The notes: a model not told the origin generated them from the sequence alone. Positions 1 through 10,422 are shown, numbered from the stretch's first letter. The stretch: DNA of 64,000 nt from Staphylococcus pasteuri (GCF_003970495.1 NZ_RXWW01000024.1:15801-79800); one strand, 5' to 3'. Program-made: numbers and translations.

Positions 1-1
1 T

Positions 2-706
2 ATTTATTATCCTATTGAAAAGTTATACGAACAATTAACAGCGACAGGAAATGGTAATTATACGGTGCTACTAGATACGGATGAAGTCAGTGTCGCATCC
101 ATTTCTCCGGAATTATTCTTTCAAAAAGGTCATTTTAAAATTGAAGATAATATCATTGTTAGTAAGCCCATGAAAGGGACTATACCAAGAGGAGATAATG
201 ATAAAGAGGATTATAATAACTATCTTCAATTACAACAATCAGATAAGGATAAAGCGGAAAATGTGATGATTGTCGATTTACTAAGGAATGATATATCTCG
301 AATTGCAGAAACAGGTTCTATTATAGTTTATAAATTATTTTTTATAGAAACTTATCACACTGTATATCAAATGACGAGTATGGTAGCTGGAAAGTTATCT
401 ACTAATGTGAAGCTTGAATCAATATTAGGAGCTATTTTCCCTTGTGGCTCTATTACTGGTGCACCCAAAATTAATACAATGCGATTTATTAAAGAATTAG
501 AACAAAGACCAAGGTATATATACTGTGGAACAATAGGATTGTTAATGCCAAATGATAAAATGATTTTTAATATACCAATTCGTACAATTGAATACCGACA
601 TCAACAAGCTATTTATGGTGTTGGTGCTGGAATTACAATTAACTCCAATCCTGATTCAGAAGTTCAAGAATTCCAAGATAAAACTAAAATATTGGAGAGA
701 TTATAA
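2..706 (+). CDS. pabB: Aminodeoxychorismate synthase component I, 3' part
   Basis: This is the C-terminal part (about 234 residues visible) of the chorismate-binding subunit that aminates chorismate to 4-amino-4-deoxychorismate for folate synthesis. The frame is open to the left window edge, so the start lies outside. The family motifs are present in order: KGTIPRG, the ENVMIVDLLRND block, the loop CGSITGAPK, and the late PIRT strand followed by a glycine-rich GVGAGI segment. The stop codon overlaps the pabC start (TAATG), so the two are translationally coupled. A glutaminase partner (pabA) would be expected upstream, outside the window. Anthranilate synthase TrpE is the main alternative; the pabC neighbour argues for PabB. 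Confidence 0.9.
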   Translation: MYYPIEKLYEQLTATGNGNYTVLLDTDEVSVASISPELFFQKGHFKIEDNIIVSKPMKGTIPRGDNDKEDYNNYLQLQQSDKDKAENVMIVDLLRNDISRIAETGSIIVYKLFFIETYHTVYQMTSMVAGKLSTNVKLESILGAIFPCGSITGAPKINTMRFIKELEQRPRYIYCGTIGLLMPNDKMIFNIPIRTIEYRHQQAIYGVGAGITINSNPDSEVQEFQDKTKILERL

Positions 707-1314
707 TGTATTTGTTTGAAACGATGAAATTGGAAAAAGGCCAAATCTCACGTTTAATATATCATGAAGACAGAATACAACGATCTAGTAAAATGCTTAA
801 TATACCATTTGATCAATCTAAATGGGATGACTTGATTCAAACCATTCAACATCAATATAATCAAGGTATTTATCGCTTAAAAGTAATGTTAGAAGAAAAT
901 GGAGAATTAGAATATGTAGTAGCCCCTTTATCTTCTAAGTCTCAATTTACTGCAACAATAGTACCTGAACATAATGGTAGTTCTCATTTAACTAAAATCA
1001 ATAAGACATCTAATCGTAATCATGTAACGTATCGTTTAGATACAGACTTAGCTCTTATATATGATAAAAATGGAAAGATTTTAGAATTTGATATCGGCAA
1101 TATAATGATTAAGGAAAATGGTAACTATTATACACCGCAATATAATGAAGATTTTTTATTAGGATGTATGCGTCAGTATTTAATTGACCATGGTAAATTG
1201 AAAGAGAAAAATTATTATATTGATGATTTTATAAATAAAGTAAAAGGTAACGAAATAGAAGTATTTTTGTTGAATAGCCTTCGAGAGGTTGCCGATGTAA
1301 CAATTTATCTTTAA
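706..1314 (+). CDS. pabC: Aminodeoxychorismate lyase-like protein (PLP class IV)
   Basis: A 202-residue fold-type IV PLP enzyme, expected to release pyruvate from aminodeoxychorismate to give p-aminobenzoate, the step after PabB. The opening FETMKLEKG is typical of the family. The probable PLP lysine is in the NKTSNR motif near residue 105, followed by the late EFDIGNI and NSLREV segments. It is shorter than many PabC proteins (about 270 residues) and quite divergent, as staphylococcal copies are. It overlaps the pabB stop by one base. Function is inferred from the family and from the operon. Confidence 0.82.
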   Translation: MYLFETMKLEKGQISRLIYHEDRIQRSSKMLNIPFDQSKWDDLIQTIQHQYNQGIYRLKVMLEENGELEYVVAPLSSKSQFTATIVPEHNGSSHLTKINKTSNRNHVTYRLDTDLALIYDKNGKILEFDIGNIMIKENGNYYTPQYNEDFLLGCMRQYLIDHGKLKEKNYYIDDFINKVKGNEIEVFLLNSLREVADVTIYL

Positions 1315-1357
1315 AATTAATTTTAAGAATAGTAAATCATAATAAACGGAGAAAATA

Positions 1358-1564
1358 ATGGCATTAGTATGGATAGTAATATTAGTAGTTGTAACGGTTG
1401 TTAATAAAGTGATTATTGATCGATTAATACACAAAAATTCATATGTATTAGCACGTATTGTTGCAACGATTACTACTATATGTGCCATTATATTAGTTTA
1501 TTTTTTGATTAAATCACTTATGCCTATTGTTATTGAACGTATGAACGTATTTTATCATCAATAA
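1358..1564 (+). CDS. Small two-helix membrane protein, function unknown
   Basis: A 68-residue protein with two hydrophobic stretches (about residues 2-18 and 32-54) separated by a short basic loop containing DRLIHKN. The ATG has a good Shine-Dalgarno sequence (ACGGAG) about nine bases upstream. It sits between pabC and pxpB in the same direction with short gaps, so it is probably cotranscribed. I do not recognise a family. The overlapping reverse-strand frame has no ribosome-binding site and is rejected. Confidence 0.6.
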   Translation: MALVWIVILVVVTVVNKVIIDRLIHKNSYVLARIVATITTICAIILVYFLIKSLMPIVIERMNVFYHQ

Positions 1565-1584
1565 AGACTTTTTGAGGTGAAGGT

Positions 1585-2292
1585 ATGAAAATTTATAGTC
1601 AAGGCGATCAAGCCATCGTAGTATCTATAGAGAAAAAGGTGTCTAAGGATCTTACAGAAGATTTATTAGCCTTGAGAACATATTTAAATGAAAGAAACTA
1701 TCCGTTCATCACAGAAATAGTTCCAACAGAATCGGATATGATGATTATATATGATGCACGAGATATGATTAAACATCACCATATACAATCACCTTTCTTA
1801 TATATGAAAGCACTAATAGAATCGATTCAATTAGAAATATCACATAATGTTCAAAATAAAGAGCCTATTCAAATCCCTATAGTATACGGAGATGAGTACG
1901 GACCAGATTTAGACGCTTTGTTAAAACATTTTAAAATCGATAAATCTCAATTTATACAACTTCATTCAGGAAGCGAATATTTTGTATCAATGATGGGCTA
2001 CTCACCAGGATTTCCATATTTAACAGGTATGAATAAAAAATTATATGTAAATCATACTAGTACTAAAAAGAAATTTATCCCAGCAGGTTCTGTTGTTATA
2101 GAAGGAAAGAAATGTGGCATCGTTACAACTGATACCTACAATGATTGGTTAGTTATAGGCTACACACTATTACAACTTTTCTTCCCTAATAAAACGAATT
2201 TTGCCCTTTTAAAATTAGGCGACAATGTTCAATTTATTGCAAAAGAGAAAAACGATTTGAATATAGGAGACTTGAAGACATGTCAATCATAA
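1585..2292 (+). CDS. pxpB: 5-oxoprolinase subunit B (KipI family)
   Basis: A 235-residue carboxyltransferase-like subunit of the ATP-dependent 5-oxoprolinase PxpABC; the B. subtilis relative KipI was first described as an inhibitor of the sporulation kinase KinA. The N-terminal half has the family opening (YSQGDQAIVV). The C-terminal cyclophilin-like half carries the diagnostic GYSPGFPYLTGM and a late PAGSVVIEG motif. The start is set by GAGGTGA just upstream. It overlaps pxpC by 13 bases, the usual arrangement. No pxpA (LamB/YcsF) lies alongside, so the real substrate of this pair is open. Confidence 0.88.
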   Translation: MKIYSQGDQAIVVSIEKKVSKDLTEDLLALRTYLNERNYPFITEIVPTESDMMIIYDARDMIKHHHIQSPFLYMKALIESIQLEISHNVQNKEPIQIPIVYGDEYGPDLDALLKHFKIDKSQFIQLHSGSEYFVSMMGYSPGFPYLTGMNKKLYVNHTSTKKKFIPAGSVVIEGKKCGIVTTDTYNDWLVIGYTLLQLFFPNKTNFALLKLGDNVQFIAKEKNDLNIGDLKTCQS

Positions 2293-3284
2293 TAGAAAAT
2301 AGTGGTCTTTTTAGTAGTTTTCATGATTTTGGGAGACACGCCTATGAACATAATGGAGTAATTCCTGGTGGTGCGCTAGATAGTTTATCGCATGAAATCG
2401 CTAATCGCTTAGTTGCTAATGATAAAAATGAAGCAACATTAGAAATGACTCAAAAAATGCCGAAGATAAGATTTACTGAACCTACTTTAATTGCTTTGGC
2501 AGGTGGAAATTTTAAAGCTGAAACGAAAAATATGAAAATTTACCCATATAAGCTTTATTTAATGAAAAAAGATGATGTTTTGAGATTTGAAGAAACGAGT
2601 CGAACATCACGTGTATATTTAGCTGTTGGTGGAGGTTTTGATTTAGAAGAATGGTTAGGTTCAACTTCTACAGATTTTAATGTGAAAATGGGAGGATATG
2701 AAGGTAGACAATTAAAAGATGGTGATCAAATCGAAATGAAACGACAATATAGCGATCGTCATCAAAAACTATTTGAGAATCTCTCAGACAAACGACAAAC
2801 AGATTGGGGCGTTGACGGTTACGCGCTATCTTTTAATTATATGTCAGATGTATTTCATGTTATTAGAAACAAAGGTTCAGAAGATTTTAAAGAGAATGTA
2901 TTGCAACGCTTTACTTTGAATAATTACAAAGTATCAAGCAAAGCTAATAGAATGGGAATGATATTAGAAGGACAAAAAGTGAAAGCTTATTATGAAGATA
3001 TGCCAGCGCATCAATCTGTTAAACGAGGAACAATCCAAGTTAAAAGGGATGGAACACCAATCATTTTATTAAATGATCACTATACATTAGGTAGCTATCC
3101 TCAAATTGGGACAATTGCGAGCTACCATTTAACAAAACTAGCACAGAAACCAACAGGTTCTAAACTGAAATTTCAATTTATTGATATTGAAACAGCAGAG
3201 AAAAATTTAATAAAATACAGTAATTGGTTAAATCAACTGTTCCATGGTATAGAATATCGAATGCAATTGGAAATGCTAAAATAA
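2280..3284 (+). CDS. pxpC: 5-oxoprolinase subunit C (KipA family)
   Basis: A 334-residue biotin-dependent carboxyltransferase-like protein, partner of PxpB. It opens with the family signature for a short stretch after the start (SGLFSSFHDFGRHAYEHNG), continues with PGGALDSLSHEIANRLV, and has the later GTIQVKRDGTPIILLNDH and IGTIASYHL segments. The length matches KipA/PxpC. The start codon lies inside the end of pxpB, so the two proteins are probably made in equal amounts as a complex. It is the last gene of its unit; a hairpin lies about 240 bases downstream. Confidence 0.88.
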   Translation: MSIIIENSGLFSSFHDFGRHAYEHNGVIPGGALDSLSHEIANRLVANDKNEATLEMTQKMPKIRFTEPTLIALAGGNFKAETKNMKIYPYKLYLMKKDDVLRFEETSRTSRVYLAVGGGFDLEEWLGSTSTDFNVKMGGYEGRQLKDGDQIEMKRQYSDRHQKLFENLSDKRQTDWGVDGYALSFNYMSDVFHVIRNKGSEDFKENVLQRFTLNNYKVSSKANRMGMILEGQKVKAYYEDMPAHQSVKRGTIQVKRDGTPIILLNDHYTLGSYPQIGTIASYHLTKLAQKPTGSKLKFQFIDIETAEKNLIKYSNWLNQLFHGIEYRMQLEMLK

Positions 3285-3702
3285 ATTATATAGTAAAAAA
3301 GTTCATGCTTAAGACTGATGTCTATAAATATAATCAATAATTAAAATATATGAATAAACGAATTGATGAGTATGATAATGAGAGTAAACATTTCTAAAAG
3401 TGTGTTTTTACTTGATATTTGGGTTGACTTCCTTTATATTAATATATTGAGCTATGTATTTTGTTACAATATGATTACATTCGTCATATTAATCTTAATA
3501 AAAAATTAACATCAATTATATAGTAGCTAGTTAATAAATTAATCTACTAGCTATTTTTAACGTCAAAATAAAATGTTTAGTGAATTTTTAAAATTATAGA
3601 TTGTTTTAAATCATTGAAGATAACTTGTAAATAAGTTGGAAATGGCATTGTTTAGAGTTTCTGATATTGATGATTTATTAACAATTAACGGAGGAAACAA
3701 AC
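3285..3702. other. Intergenic region pxpC-ltaS
   Basis: 418 bases with no convincing gene. It holds the hairpin at 3521-3556 and a possible extended -10 element (TGTTACAAT, 3462-3470) with no good -35. The SD for ltaS (GGAGG) is at the right edge. AT content is very high. Confidence 0.6.
3521..3556 (+). terminator. Hairpin with short T-run, possible pxpC terminator
   Basis: TAGTAGCTAG is followed by an AT-rich loop and then CTACTAGCTA and TTTTT. Two alternative pairings are possible (TAGTAG/CTACTA or AGCTAG/CTAGCT). It lies well downstream of pxpC, so it could also belong to the ltaS leader. Confidence 0.45.
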
Positions 3703-5643
3703 ATGAGTTCTCACAAAAAGAAGATAAGTCTTTTTGCGTTTTTCCTGATGATGGTATTTACTATCACCTTGAAGACGTATTTTTCCTATTATGTTGATTT
3801 TTCTTTAGGTGTTAAAGGGTTAGTACAAAACTTAATATTACTGATGAATCCATACAGTTTAGTTGCACTCATACTAAGTGTGTTCCTATTCTTTAAAGGT
3901 AAAAAGGCTTTCTGGTTCATTTTTGTTGGAGGATTCTTATTAACGTTTTTACTATATGCTAACGTTGTATATTTCAGATTTTTCTCTGACTTTTTAACAT
4001 TTAGTACATTGAATCAAGCAGGTAACGTTGAATCAATGGGCGGTGCATTAGGTGCTTCATTTAAATGGTATGACTTTGTATACTTCATTGATACAATTAT
4101 TTACCTATTTATTCTGATTTTTAAACGTCAATGGTTAAGTACAAAAGCGTTTAGCAAAAAGTTTGTGCCAGTTGTTATGGCTGTATCAGTCGCACTATTC
4201 TTTTTAAACTTAGCTTTTGCGGAAACAGATCGTCCAGAACTATTAACTCGTACATTCGACCATAAATACTTAGTTAAGTATTTAGGACCATTTAACTTCA
4301 CTGTATACGATGGTGTCAAAACGATTGAAAACAATCAGCAAAAGGCATTAGCATCAGAAGATGACTTAACTAAAGTGTTGAATTACACGAAACAAAAACG
4401 AACAGAGCCAAACCAAGAATATTATGGTGCAGCTAAAAAGAAAAATATCATCAAAATTCATTTGGAAAGTTTCCAAACTTTCTTAATTAATAAGAAAGTA
4501 AATGGTAAAGAAGTAACACCATTCTTGAATAAGTTATCAAGTGGTAAACAAGATTTCACATACTTCCCTAACTTCTTCCATCAAACTGGTCAAGGTAAAA
4601 CATCTGACGCAGAGTTGACAATGGATAATAGTATATATGGGTTACCACAAGGTTCAGCATATTCATTAAAAGGTGACAATACTTATCAATCATTACCTGC
4701 TATTTTAGATCAAAAGCAAGGTTATACTTCAAATGTTATGCATGGTGACTACAAAACATTCTGGAACCGTGATCAAATTTATAAACATTTTGGTATAGAT
4801 AAGTTCTATGATGCAACATATTATGATATGTCAGATGACAATGTTGTTAACTTAGGTTTAAAAGATAAAGTATTCTTCCATGATTCAGCGAATTATCAAG
4901 CTAAAATGAAAAAACCATTCTATTCACATCTAATTACATTGACTAACCATTATCCATTCACATTAGATGAGAAAGACGCTTCAATTGATAAACCTAATAC
5001 AGGTGATTCAACTGTAGATGGTTATATTCAAACAGCACACTATTTAGACCAAGCATTAGAAGAATATGTAACTGATCTGAAGAAAAAAGGTCTATATGAT
5101 GATTCAGTAATTATGATTTATGGTGACCACTATGGTATTTCTGAAAATCATAATAATGCTATGGAAAAATTATTAGGTGAGAAGATTACACCAGCTAAAT
5201 TTACTGATTTAAACCGTACTGGTTTCTGGTTGAAAATTCCAGGTAAATCTGGCGGCATTAATAAAGAATATGCAGGTCAAACAGATGTAATGCCAACAAT
5301 TTTACATCTTGCTGGTATCGATACTAAGAACTATATTATGTTTGGTACTGATTTATTCTCTAAACAACATAACGATGTAGTACCATTCAGAAATGGTGAT
5401 TTCATTACTAAAGACTACAAATATGTAAATGGTAAGTTATATTCTAATAAGGATAATGAATTATTAACTAAAAAACCAAAAGACTTCGAGAAGAATAAAA
5501 AACAAGTTGAAAAAGACTTAGAAATGAATGATAGTTTACTTAATGGAGATTTATTCAGATTCTATAAAAATCCAGATTTCAAAAAAGTAAATCCATCGAA
5601 GTATGAATATAAAACAGGACCTAAAGGTAATGAGAAAAAGTAA
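3703..5643 (+). CDS. ltaS: Lipoteichoic acid synthase
   Basis: Polymerises the glycerol-phosphate chain of lipoteichoic acid from phosphatidylglycerol on the outer face of the membrane. The protein has 646 residues: five membrane helices within residues 1-175, then an extracellular sulfatase-fold domain. Residues known from S. aureus LtaS are conserved at the same numbers: E255 (in HLESF), the catalytic T300 (in GQGKTSD), and the DH metal pair in [12 protein letters not shown]. The signal peptidase site ALA-S at 215-218 is also kept. Single gene with its own GGAGG SD (AACGGAGGAAAC) and a strong terminator. Sequence differences from S. aureus, such as SSHKKK at the N-terminus, point to another staphylococcal species. 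Confidence 0.98.
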   Translation: MSSHKKKISLFAFFLMMVFTITLKTYFSYYVDFSLGVKGLVQNLILLMNPYSLVALILSVFLFFKGKKAFWFIFVGGFLLTFLLYANVVYFRFFSDFLTFSTLNQAGNVESMGGALGASFKWYDFVYFIDTIIYLFILIFKRQWLSTKAFSKKFVPVVMAVSVALFFLNLAFAETDRPELLTRTFDHKYLVKYLGPFNFTVYDGVKTIENNQQKALASEDDLTKVLNYTKQKRTEPNQEYYGAAKKKNIIKIHLESFQTFLINKKVNGKEVTPFLNKLSSGKQDFTYFPNFFHQTGQGKTSDAELTMDNSIYGLPQGSAYSLKGDNTYQSLPAILDQKQGYTSNVMHGDYKTFWNRDQIYKHFGIDKFYDATYYDMSDDNVVNLGLKDKVFFHDSANYQAKMKKPFYSHLITLTNHYPFTLDEKDASIDKPNTGDSTVDGYIQTAHYLDQALEEYVTDLKKKGLYDDSVIMIYGDHYGISENHNNAMEKLLGEKITPAKFTDLNRTGFWLKIPGKSGGINKEYAGQTDVMPTILHLAGIDTKNYIMFGTDLFSKQHNDVVPFRNGDFITKDYKYVNGKLYSNKDNELLTKKPKDFEKNKKQVEKDLEMNDSLLNGDLFRFYKNPDFKKVNPSKYEYKTGPKGNEKK

Positions 5644-5656
5644 TTGATATAAATTA

Positions 5657-5697
5657 AAATCCGAATTGAGCGTATTTGCTCAATTCGGATTTTTTGT
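5657..5697 (+). terminator. Intrinsic terminator of ltaS
   Basis: Perfect stem AATCCGAATTGAG / CTCAATTCGGATT with an eight-base loop and a following T-run. The A-rich left side lets it act on the converging ZIP transporter transcript as well. Confidence 0.92.
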
Positions 5698-5784
5698 TCT
5701 ATTTGCCTTCGTTTTAAAACTCTATTTATAGGAATTTTTATATGGAAATTGCATATTTAATGATTAGAAAAGAACCAATGATGA

Positions 5785-6600
5785 TTAGCCTAATGCAACG
5801 TCTAATATCATCATAATGGCAAATCCAAGCATTAAACTTAATGTAGCTAAATCTGTGTTATTACCTGATTGAGAGTCAGGAATAAGCTCTTCAACGACAA
5901 CAAATATCATTGCACCTGCAGCAAAAGCAAGCGCATAAGGAAGCATTGGTGTGATAATTAGTACCGCACCTGCACCAATCATAGCAAATATTGGTTCTAC
6001 AATTGCTGAAGCTTGTCCGTAGTTGAACGCTCGCCAACTTGAAGAACCCGCTGCTTTAATTGGCATTGATAGCGCTGCACCTTCAGGAATGTTTTGGATA
6101 CCAATTCCAATAGCTAAGCCAATTGCTCCTAAAAATGTAGCAGTACCATTACCTGATACGACACCACCAAATGCTACCCCGATTGATAAACCTTCAGGAA
6201 TATTGTGTAATGTAATGGCTAAAACGAGAAGCGCATTTTTACTCAATGATGTTTGAATACCTTCTTGTTGTTGATTTTTATCTTTAGCATTTCTGTGAAT
6301 ATGTGGTATGACAAAATCTAAACCACGAATAAAGAAACCACCGAATAAGAAACCAATTGCGGCTGGTAGCCAAGGTACGGCTGAATCTTTACTAAATTCA
6401 ATTGAGGGTTGTAGTAGAGACCAAAAACTCGCAGCAATCATAATACCTGCGGCGAACCCTTGCATAGAGTTCAACACTTTGTCATTTACAGATTTAAAAA
6501 TAAAAACAGAAGCTGCACCAAGTGCTGTTAATAACCATGTAATGATTCCTGCAATTAAAGCTTGAAAATGAGGAGGCAAATTTTCGAAGAATTCTGCCAT
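5785..6600 (-). CDS. ZIP family divalent metal transporter
   Basis: A 271-residue ZIP (SLC39-like, ZupT type) membrane protein, expected to import zinc or other divalent cations. There are eight hydrophobic segments. The metal-binding motifs are HNIPEGLSIG at 132-141 in TM4 and QNIPEGAALSMP at 169-180 in TM5, and a cytoplasmic loop (IHRNAKDKNQQQ) precedes TM4. It is transcribed away from the ABC-F gene with about 108 bases between starts and converges on ltaS. Metal specificity cannot be read from the sequence, and no Zur box was recognised upstream. Confidence 0.9.
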   Translation of the reverse strand: MAEFFENLPPHFQALIAGIITWLLTALGAASVFIFKSVNDKVLNSMQGFAAGIMIAASFWSLLQPSIEFSKDSAVPWLPAAIGFLFGGFFIRGLDFVIPHIHRNAKDKNQQQEGIQTSLSKNALLVLAITLHNIPEGLSIGVAFGGVVSGNGTATFLGAIGLAIGIGIQNIPEGAALSMPIKAAGSSSWRAFNYGQASAIVEPIFAMIGAGAVLIITPMLPYALAFAAGAMIFVVVEELIPDSQSGNNTDLATLSLMLGFAIMMILDVALG

Positions 6601-6708
6601 AACTAGGTCTCCTTATATCATTTAAGCTTAAAAAGGTGTATAATATATAGAACTGATTTAATCTTAACAAATTTATATTGAAAATTCGATAGTAAAAGGA
6701 AGATAAGC

Positions 6709-8592
6709 ATGGAAGCATATAAAATTGAACATTTAAATAAATCCTATGCAGATAAAGTGATATTCGATGATTTAAATTTATCAATATCTGAGCATGAAAA
6801 GATTGGTCTCGTTGGGATTAATGGTACAGGTAAAAGTACTTTGCTAAAAGTTATAGGTAATCTAGACGAAGATTTTACAGCCGATATCACTCATCCTAAT
6901 AATTATCGAATTCGCTATTCATCTCAAAAACAAGATTTAGATGGTGAAATGACTGTTTTTGAAGCAGTACTAAGTTCTGATACACCAACTTTAAAAATTA
7001 TTAAAGAGTATGAACAAGCTGTAAATCAATATTCAAAAGATCAAACTGACAAACAATTTCAAGTCATGATGAATGCACAAGAAATGATGGATCGCAAAGA
7101 TGCATGGGATTATAATGCAGAAATTAAAACCATCCTATCTAAACTAGGAATCAATGAGACGAATAAACTCGTTAAAGAATTATCAGGTGGTCAACAAAAA
7201 CGTGTTGTATTAGCTAAGACTTTAATTGAACAACCTGATTTATTATTGTTAGATGAACCTACAAACCATTTGGACTTTGAATCCATTAATTGGCTTATCA
7301 ATTATGTGAAACAATATCCTTATACAGTATTATTCGTAACTCATGATAGATACTTTTTAAATGAAGTATCATCTAGAATTATTGAATTAGACAGAGGTAA
7401 ATTAAAAACTTATCCAGGTAATTATGAAGATTACATCGCAATGCGAGCTGAAAATGAAGAAATTGAACAAAAACAACAAGCAAAGCAAAAGGCACTATAT
7501 AAACAAGAGTTAGCATGGATGAGAGCAGGGGCTAAAGCAAGAACAACGAAACAACAAGCTCGTATTAATCGATTTAACGATTTAGAATCTGAAGTAAAAC
7601 AACAAACTAAACAAGATAAAGCACAGTTAAATTTGGCTTACTCTAGACTTGGTAAACAAGTTTATGAATTAGAGCATGTGTCTAAGTCTATTAATGGCAA
7701 GATGCTATTCAAAGATATTACTGAAATAATACAAAATGGGCAAAAAATTGGAATTGTAGGACCTAATGGTGCAGGTAAAACAACACTATTAAATATTCTA
7801 GCTTCTGAAGAACAATCGTTCGAAGGTACTTTAAAGGTAGGGCAAACAGTTAAAGTTGCCTATTTTAAACAAACTGAAGAAACTTTAGACAGAGATATTA
7901 GAATGATTGATTATCTTCGAGAAGAAAGTGAAGTTGCAATGGAAAAAGATGGCACTTCCGTTTCGGTAACACAATTACTCGAACGATTTCTTTTTCCTAG
8001 TTCAACACATGGTAAAAAAGTATATAAATTATCAGGTGGAGAACAAAAGCGTCTTTATCTATTACGATTACTAGTACATAAGCCTAATGTTTTATTATTA
8101 GATGAACCTACTAATGATTTAGATACTGAGACATTAACAATATTAGAAGATTATATATATGAATTTGGTGGATCAGTTATAACTGTTAGCCATGATAGAT
8201 ATTTCCTTAATAAAGTCGCGCAGGAATATTGGTATATCCATGATGGAATAATGGAAAAAATTATTGGCTCATTTGAAGATTACGAAGCCTATAAAAAATC
8301 TCAAGATAAACAAGTAGCAATCGAGAAACAAGCTACAAATCAATCAAAGACTAAGCCACAAACACGTAAAAAATCAGGTCTATCATATAAAGAACAACGT
8401 GAATATGAAGCAATGTTGAAACGAATTGATCAAACTGAAACTAGGTTAGTTGAAATTGATGAAGAAATGGTAGAAGCTAGTGCTGATTATGCAAAAATTA
8501 AAGAATTAAACGAAGAAAAAGAACAATTAGAAACAACGTATGATGCTGACATCAATAGATGGAGTGAACTCGAAGAATTAAAAGAACAATAA
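6709..8592 (+). CDS. ABC-F type ATPase (YfmR/Uup-like)
   Basis: A 627-residue soluble protein with two ATP-binding cassettes and no membrane helices. First cassette: Walker A GINGTGKST near residue 36, signature LSGGQQKR, DEPTNHLDFE. Second: Walker A GPNGAGKTT near 350, signature LSGGEQKR, DEPTNDLDTE. The linker between them is charged and helical. The C-terminus (about 545-627) is a coiled coil, which places it with Uup/YfmR rather than the shorter ABC-F proteins. Members act on the ribosome, resolving stalled or mispositioned complexes. It is not one of the known target-protection resistance proteins as far as I can see. RecQ follows 13 bases later, suggesting cotranscription. Confidence 0.93.
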   Translation: MEAYKIEHLNKSYADKVIFDDLNLSISEHEKIGLVGINGTGKSTLLKVIGNLDEDFTADITHPNNYRIRYSSQKQDLDGEMTVFEAVLSSDTPTLKIIKEYEQAVNQYSKDQTDKQFQVMMNAQEMMDRKDAWDYNAEIKTILSKLGINETNKLVKELSGGQQKRVVLAKTLIEQPDLLLLDEPTNHLDFESINWLINYVKQYPYTVLFVTHDRYFLNEVSSRIIELDRGKLKTYPGNYEDYIAMRAENEEIEQKQQAKQKALYKQELAWMRAGAKARTTKQQARINRFNDLESEVKQQTKQDKAQLNLAYSRLGKQVYELEHVSKSINGKMLFKDITEIIQNGQKIGIVGPNGAGKTTLLNILASEEQSFEGTLKVGQTVKVAYFKQTEETLDRDIRMIDYLREESEVAMEKDGTSVSVTQLLERFLFPSSTHGKKVYKLSGGEQKRLYLLRLLVHKPNVLLLDEPTNDLDTETLTILEDYIYEFGGSVITVSHDRYFLNKVAQEYWYIHDGIMEKIIGSFEDYEAYKKSQDKQVAIEKQATNQSKTKPQTRKKSGLSYKEQREYEAMLKRIDQTETRLVEIDEEMVEASADYAKIKELNEEKEQLETTYDADINRWSELEELKEQ

Positions 8593-8605
8593 GGGGAATT
8601 TAATC

Positions 8606-10384
8606 ATGCAAGAAACTTTATCGCATTATTTTGGCTACGATACATTTCGACCCGGACAAGAAGAAATTATATCGAAAATTATGGATCATAGAAATGTATT
8701 AGGTGTATTACCAACAGGTGGTGGTAAATCTATATGTTATCAAGTGCCTGGATTGATGTTAGGTGGGACTACAATTGTTATTAGTCCATTAATATCTTTA
8801 ATGAAAGACCAAGTAGACCAATTAAAAGCAATGGGGATTAATGCAGCATTTATTAACAGTAGTTTGACTCAAAAGCAGCAAAAAGAAATTGAACAAAAGT
8901 TAATCAATGGGCAAATTCAATTTTTATATGTAGCACCAGAACGTTTTGAAAATCAATATTTCTTGAGTCAATTACGAAAAGTAAATATTCATTTAGTAGC
9001 TTTTGATGAAGCACACTGTATCTCTAAGTGGGGACATGATTTTAGACCTAGTTACCAAAGCGTTATTCAGAAAGTGTTCACTCTCCCTCAAGATTTTGCA
9101 ATTGTTGCATTAACAGCTACAGCAACAGCAGAAGTACAGCAAGACATCATGGAAAAATTAAACATTAACAGTCAAGATGAAGTCAAAACAAGTACGAAAC
9201 GTCGTAATTTAATTTTCAAAGTTAATCCAACTTATCAACGCCAAAAATTTGTCGTAGATTATGTAACAGATCACGATGAAGAAGCGGGTATTATTTATTG
9301 TTCAACACGAAAACAAGTAGAAGAATTACAAGAGGTGCTTGATAGTCATAAAGTAAAATGTACTATTTATCATGCTGGTTTAACGAATAAAGAGAGAGAA
9401 GCGGCACAAAATGACTTTCTATACGATCGTGTAAATGTTGTTATTGCTACAAATGCATTTGGTATGGGTATTGATAAATCTAACGTTAGGTTCGTCATTC
9501 ACTATAATATGCCAGGAGATTTGGAATCATATTATCAAGAAGCAGGTCGTGCTGGACGTGATGGATTGAAAAGTGAATGTATTTTATTATTCAGTGAACG
9601 CGATAGAGGGCTACATGAATACTTTATAACAGTATCTCAAGCAGATGATGATTATAAAGAAAAAATGGGCGAAAAATTAACTAAAATGATCCAATATACC
9701 AAAACGAAAAAATGTTTAGAAGCAACAATTGTGCATTATTTTGAACCTAATGAAAAGTTAGAAGAATGCAAACAATGTAGTAATTGTATTCAAGAAAATA
9801 AAACATATGATATGACTAGAGAAGCAAAGATGATTATTAGTTGTGTGGCACGTATGCGACAACAAGAAAGTTATAGTGTTATTATCCAAGTCCTACGTGG
9901 GGAAATAACAGATTACATTAAATATAATGATTATAATCAATTAACAACTCACGGTATCATGAAATCGTACACAACATCTGAATTAAGTCATTTAATTGAT
10001 GAATTAAGATTTAAAGGATTTTTAAATGAAAATGATGAAATACTTATTTGCGATAAATCAGTTAAAAAGTTATTAAATAATGATACAAAAGTCTTTACTA
10101 CACCGTTTAAACAAAAATCTAAAGAAAAAGTTTATATCAATACAGTAGAGGGTGTAGATAGAGCATTATTTAGTGAATTAGTTAAAGTTAGAAAGCAATT
10201 AAGTGATAAACTAGGTATAGCTCCGGTAAGTATTTTCTCAGACTATACATTAGAAGAATTTGCTAAACGAAAGCCAGAATCAAAACAAGATATGATTAAT
10301 ATTGATGGAGTAGGAAGTTATAAACTAAAACATTATTGTCCTCAATTTTTGGAAAGAATACAGTCTTATAAAACAAGTATTTAA
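8606..10384 (+). CDS. recQ: ATP-dependent DNA helicase RecQ
   Basis: A 3'-5' superfamily 2 helicase for recombination and repair, 592 residues. Domains in order: RecA-like with Walker A LPTGGGKS near 36-43 and DEAHCISKWGHDFRPSY near 134; second RecA-like with GIIYCSTRK and QEAGRAGRDG; the RecQ zinc-binding region with cysteines in CLEATIVHYFE and CKQCSNC; winged helix; and a C-terminal HRDC domain (about 515-592). It starts 13 bases after the ABC-F gene with a GGGGAA SD and ends at a strong terminator. Confidence 0.97.
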   Translation: MQETLSHYFGYDTFRPGQEEIISKIMDHRNVLGVLPTGGGKSICYQVPGLMLGGTTIVISPLISLMKDQVDQLKAMGINAAFINSSLTQKQQKEIEQKLINGQIQFLYVAPERFENQYFLSQLRKVNIHLVAFDEAHCISKWGHDFRPSYQSVIQKVFTLPQDFAIVALTATATAEVQQDIMEKLNINSQDEVKTSTKRRNLIFKVNPTYQRQKFVVDYVTDHDEEAGIIYCSTRKQVEELQEVLDSHKVKCTIYHAGLTNKEREAAQNDFLYDRVNVVIATNAFGMGIDKSNVRFVIHYNMPGDLESYYQEAGRAGRDGLKSECILLFSERDRGLHEYFITVSQADDDYKEKMGEKLTKMIQYTKTKKCLEATIVHYFEPNEKLEECKQCSNCIQENKTYDMTREAKMIISCVARMRQQESYSVIIQVLRGEITDYIKYNDYNQLTTHGIMKSYTTSELSHLIDELRFKGFLNENDEILICDKSVKKLLNNDTKVFTTPFKQKSKEKVYINTVEGVDRALFSELVKVRKQLSDKLGIAPVSIFSDYTLEEFAKRKPESKQDMINIDGVGSYKLKHYCPQFLERIQSYKTSI

Positions 10385-10422
10385 CAGAATCTATACTGAA
10401 TAAAATTGAATATAATCAATCC

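Noticed and set aside
1180-1488. 102-codon frame on the minus strand across pabC end and the small membrane gene
   Set aside because: Overlaps two plus-strand genes with good ribosome-binding sites, has none itself, and has no family resemblance.
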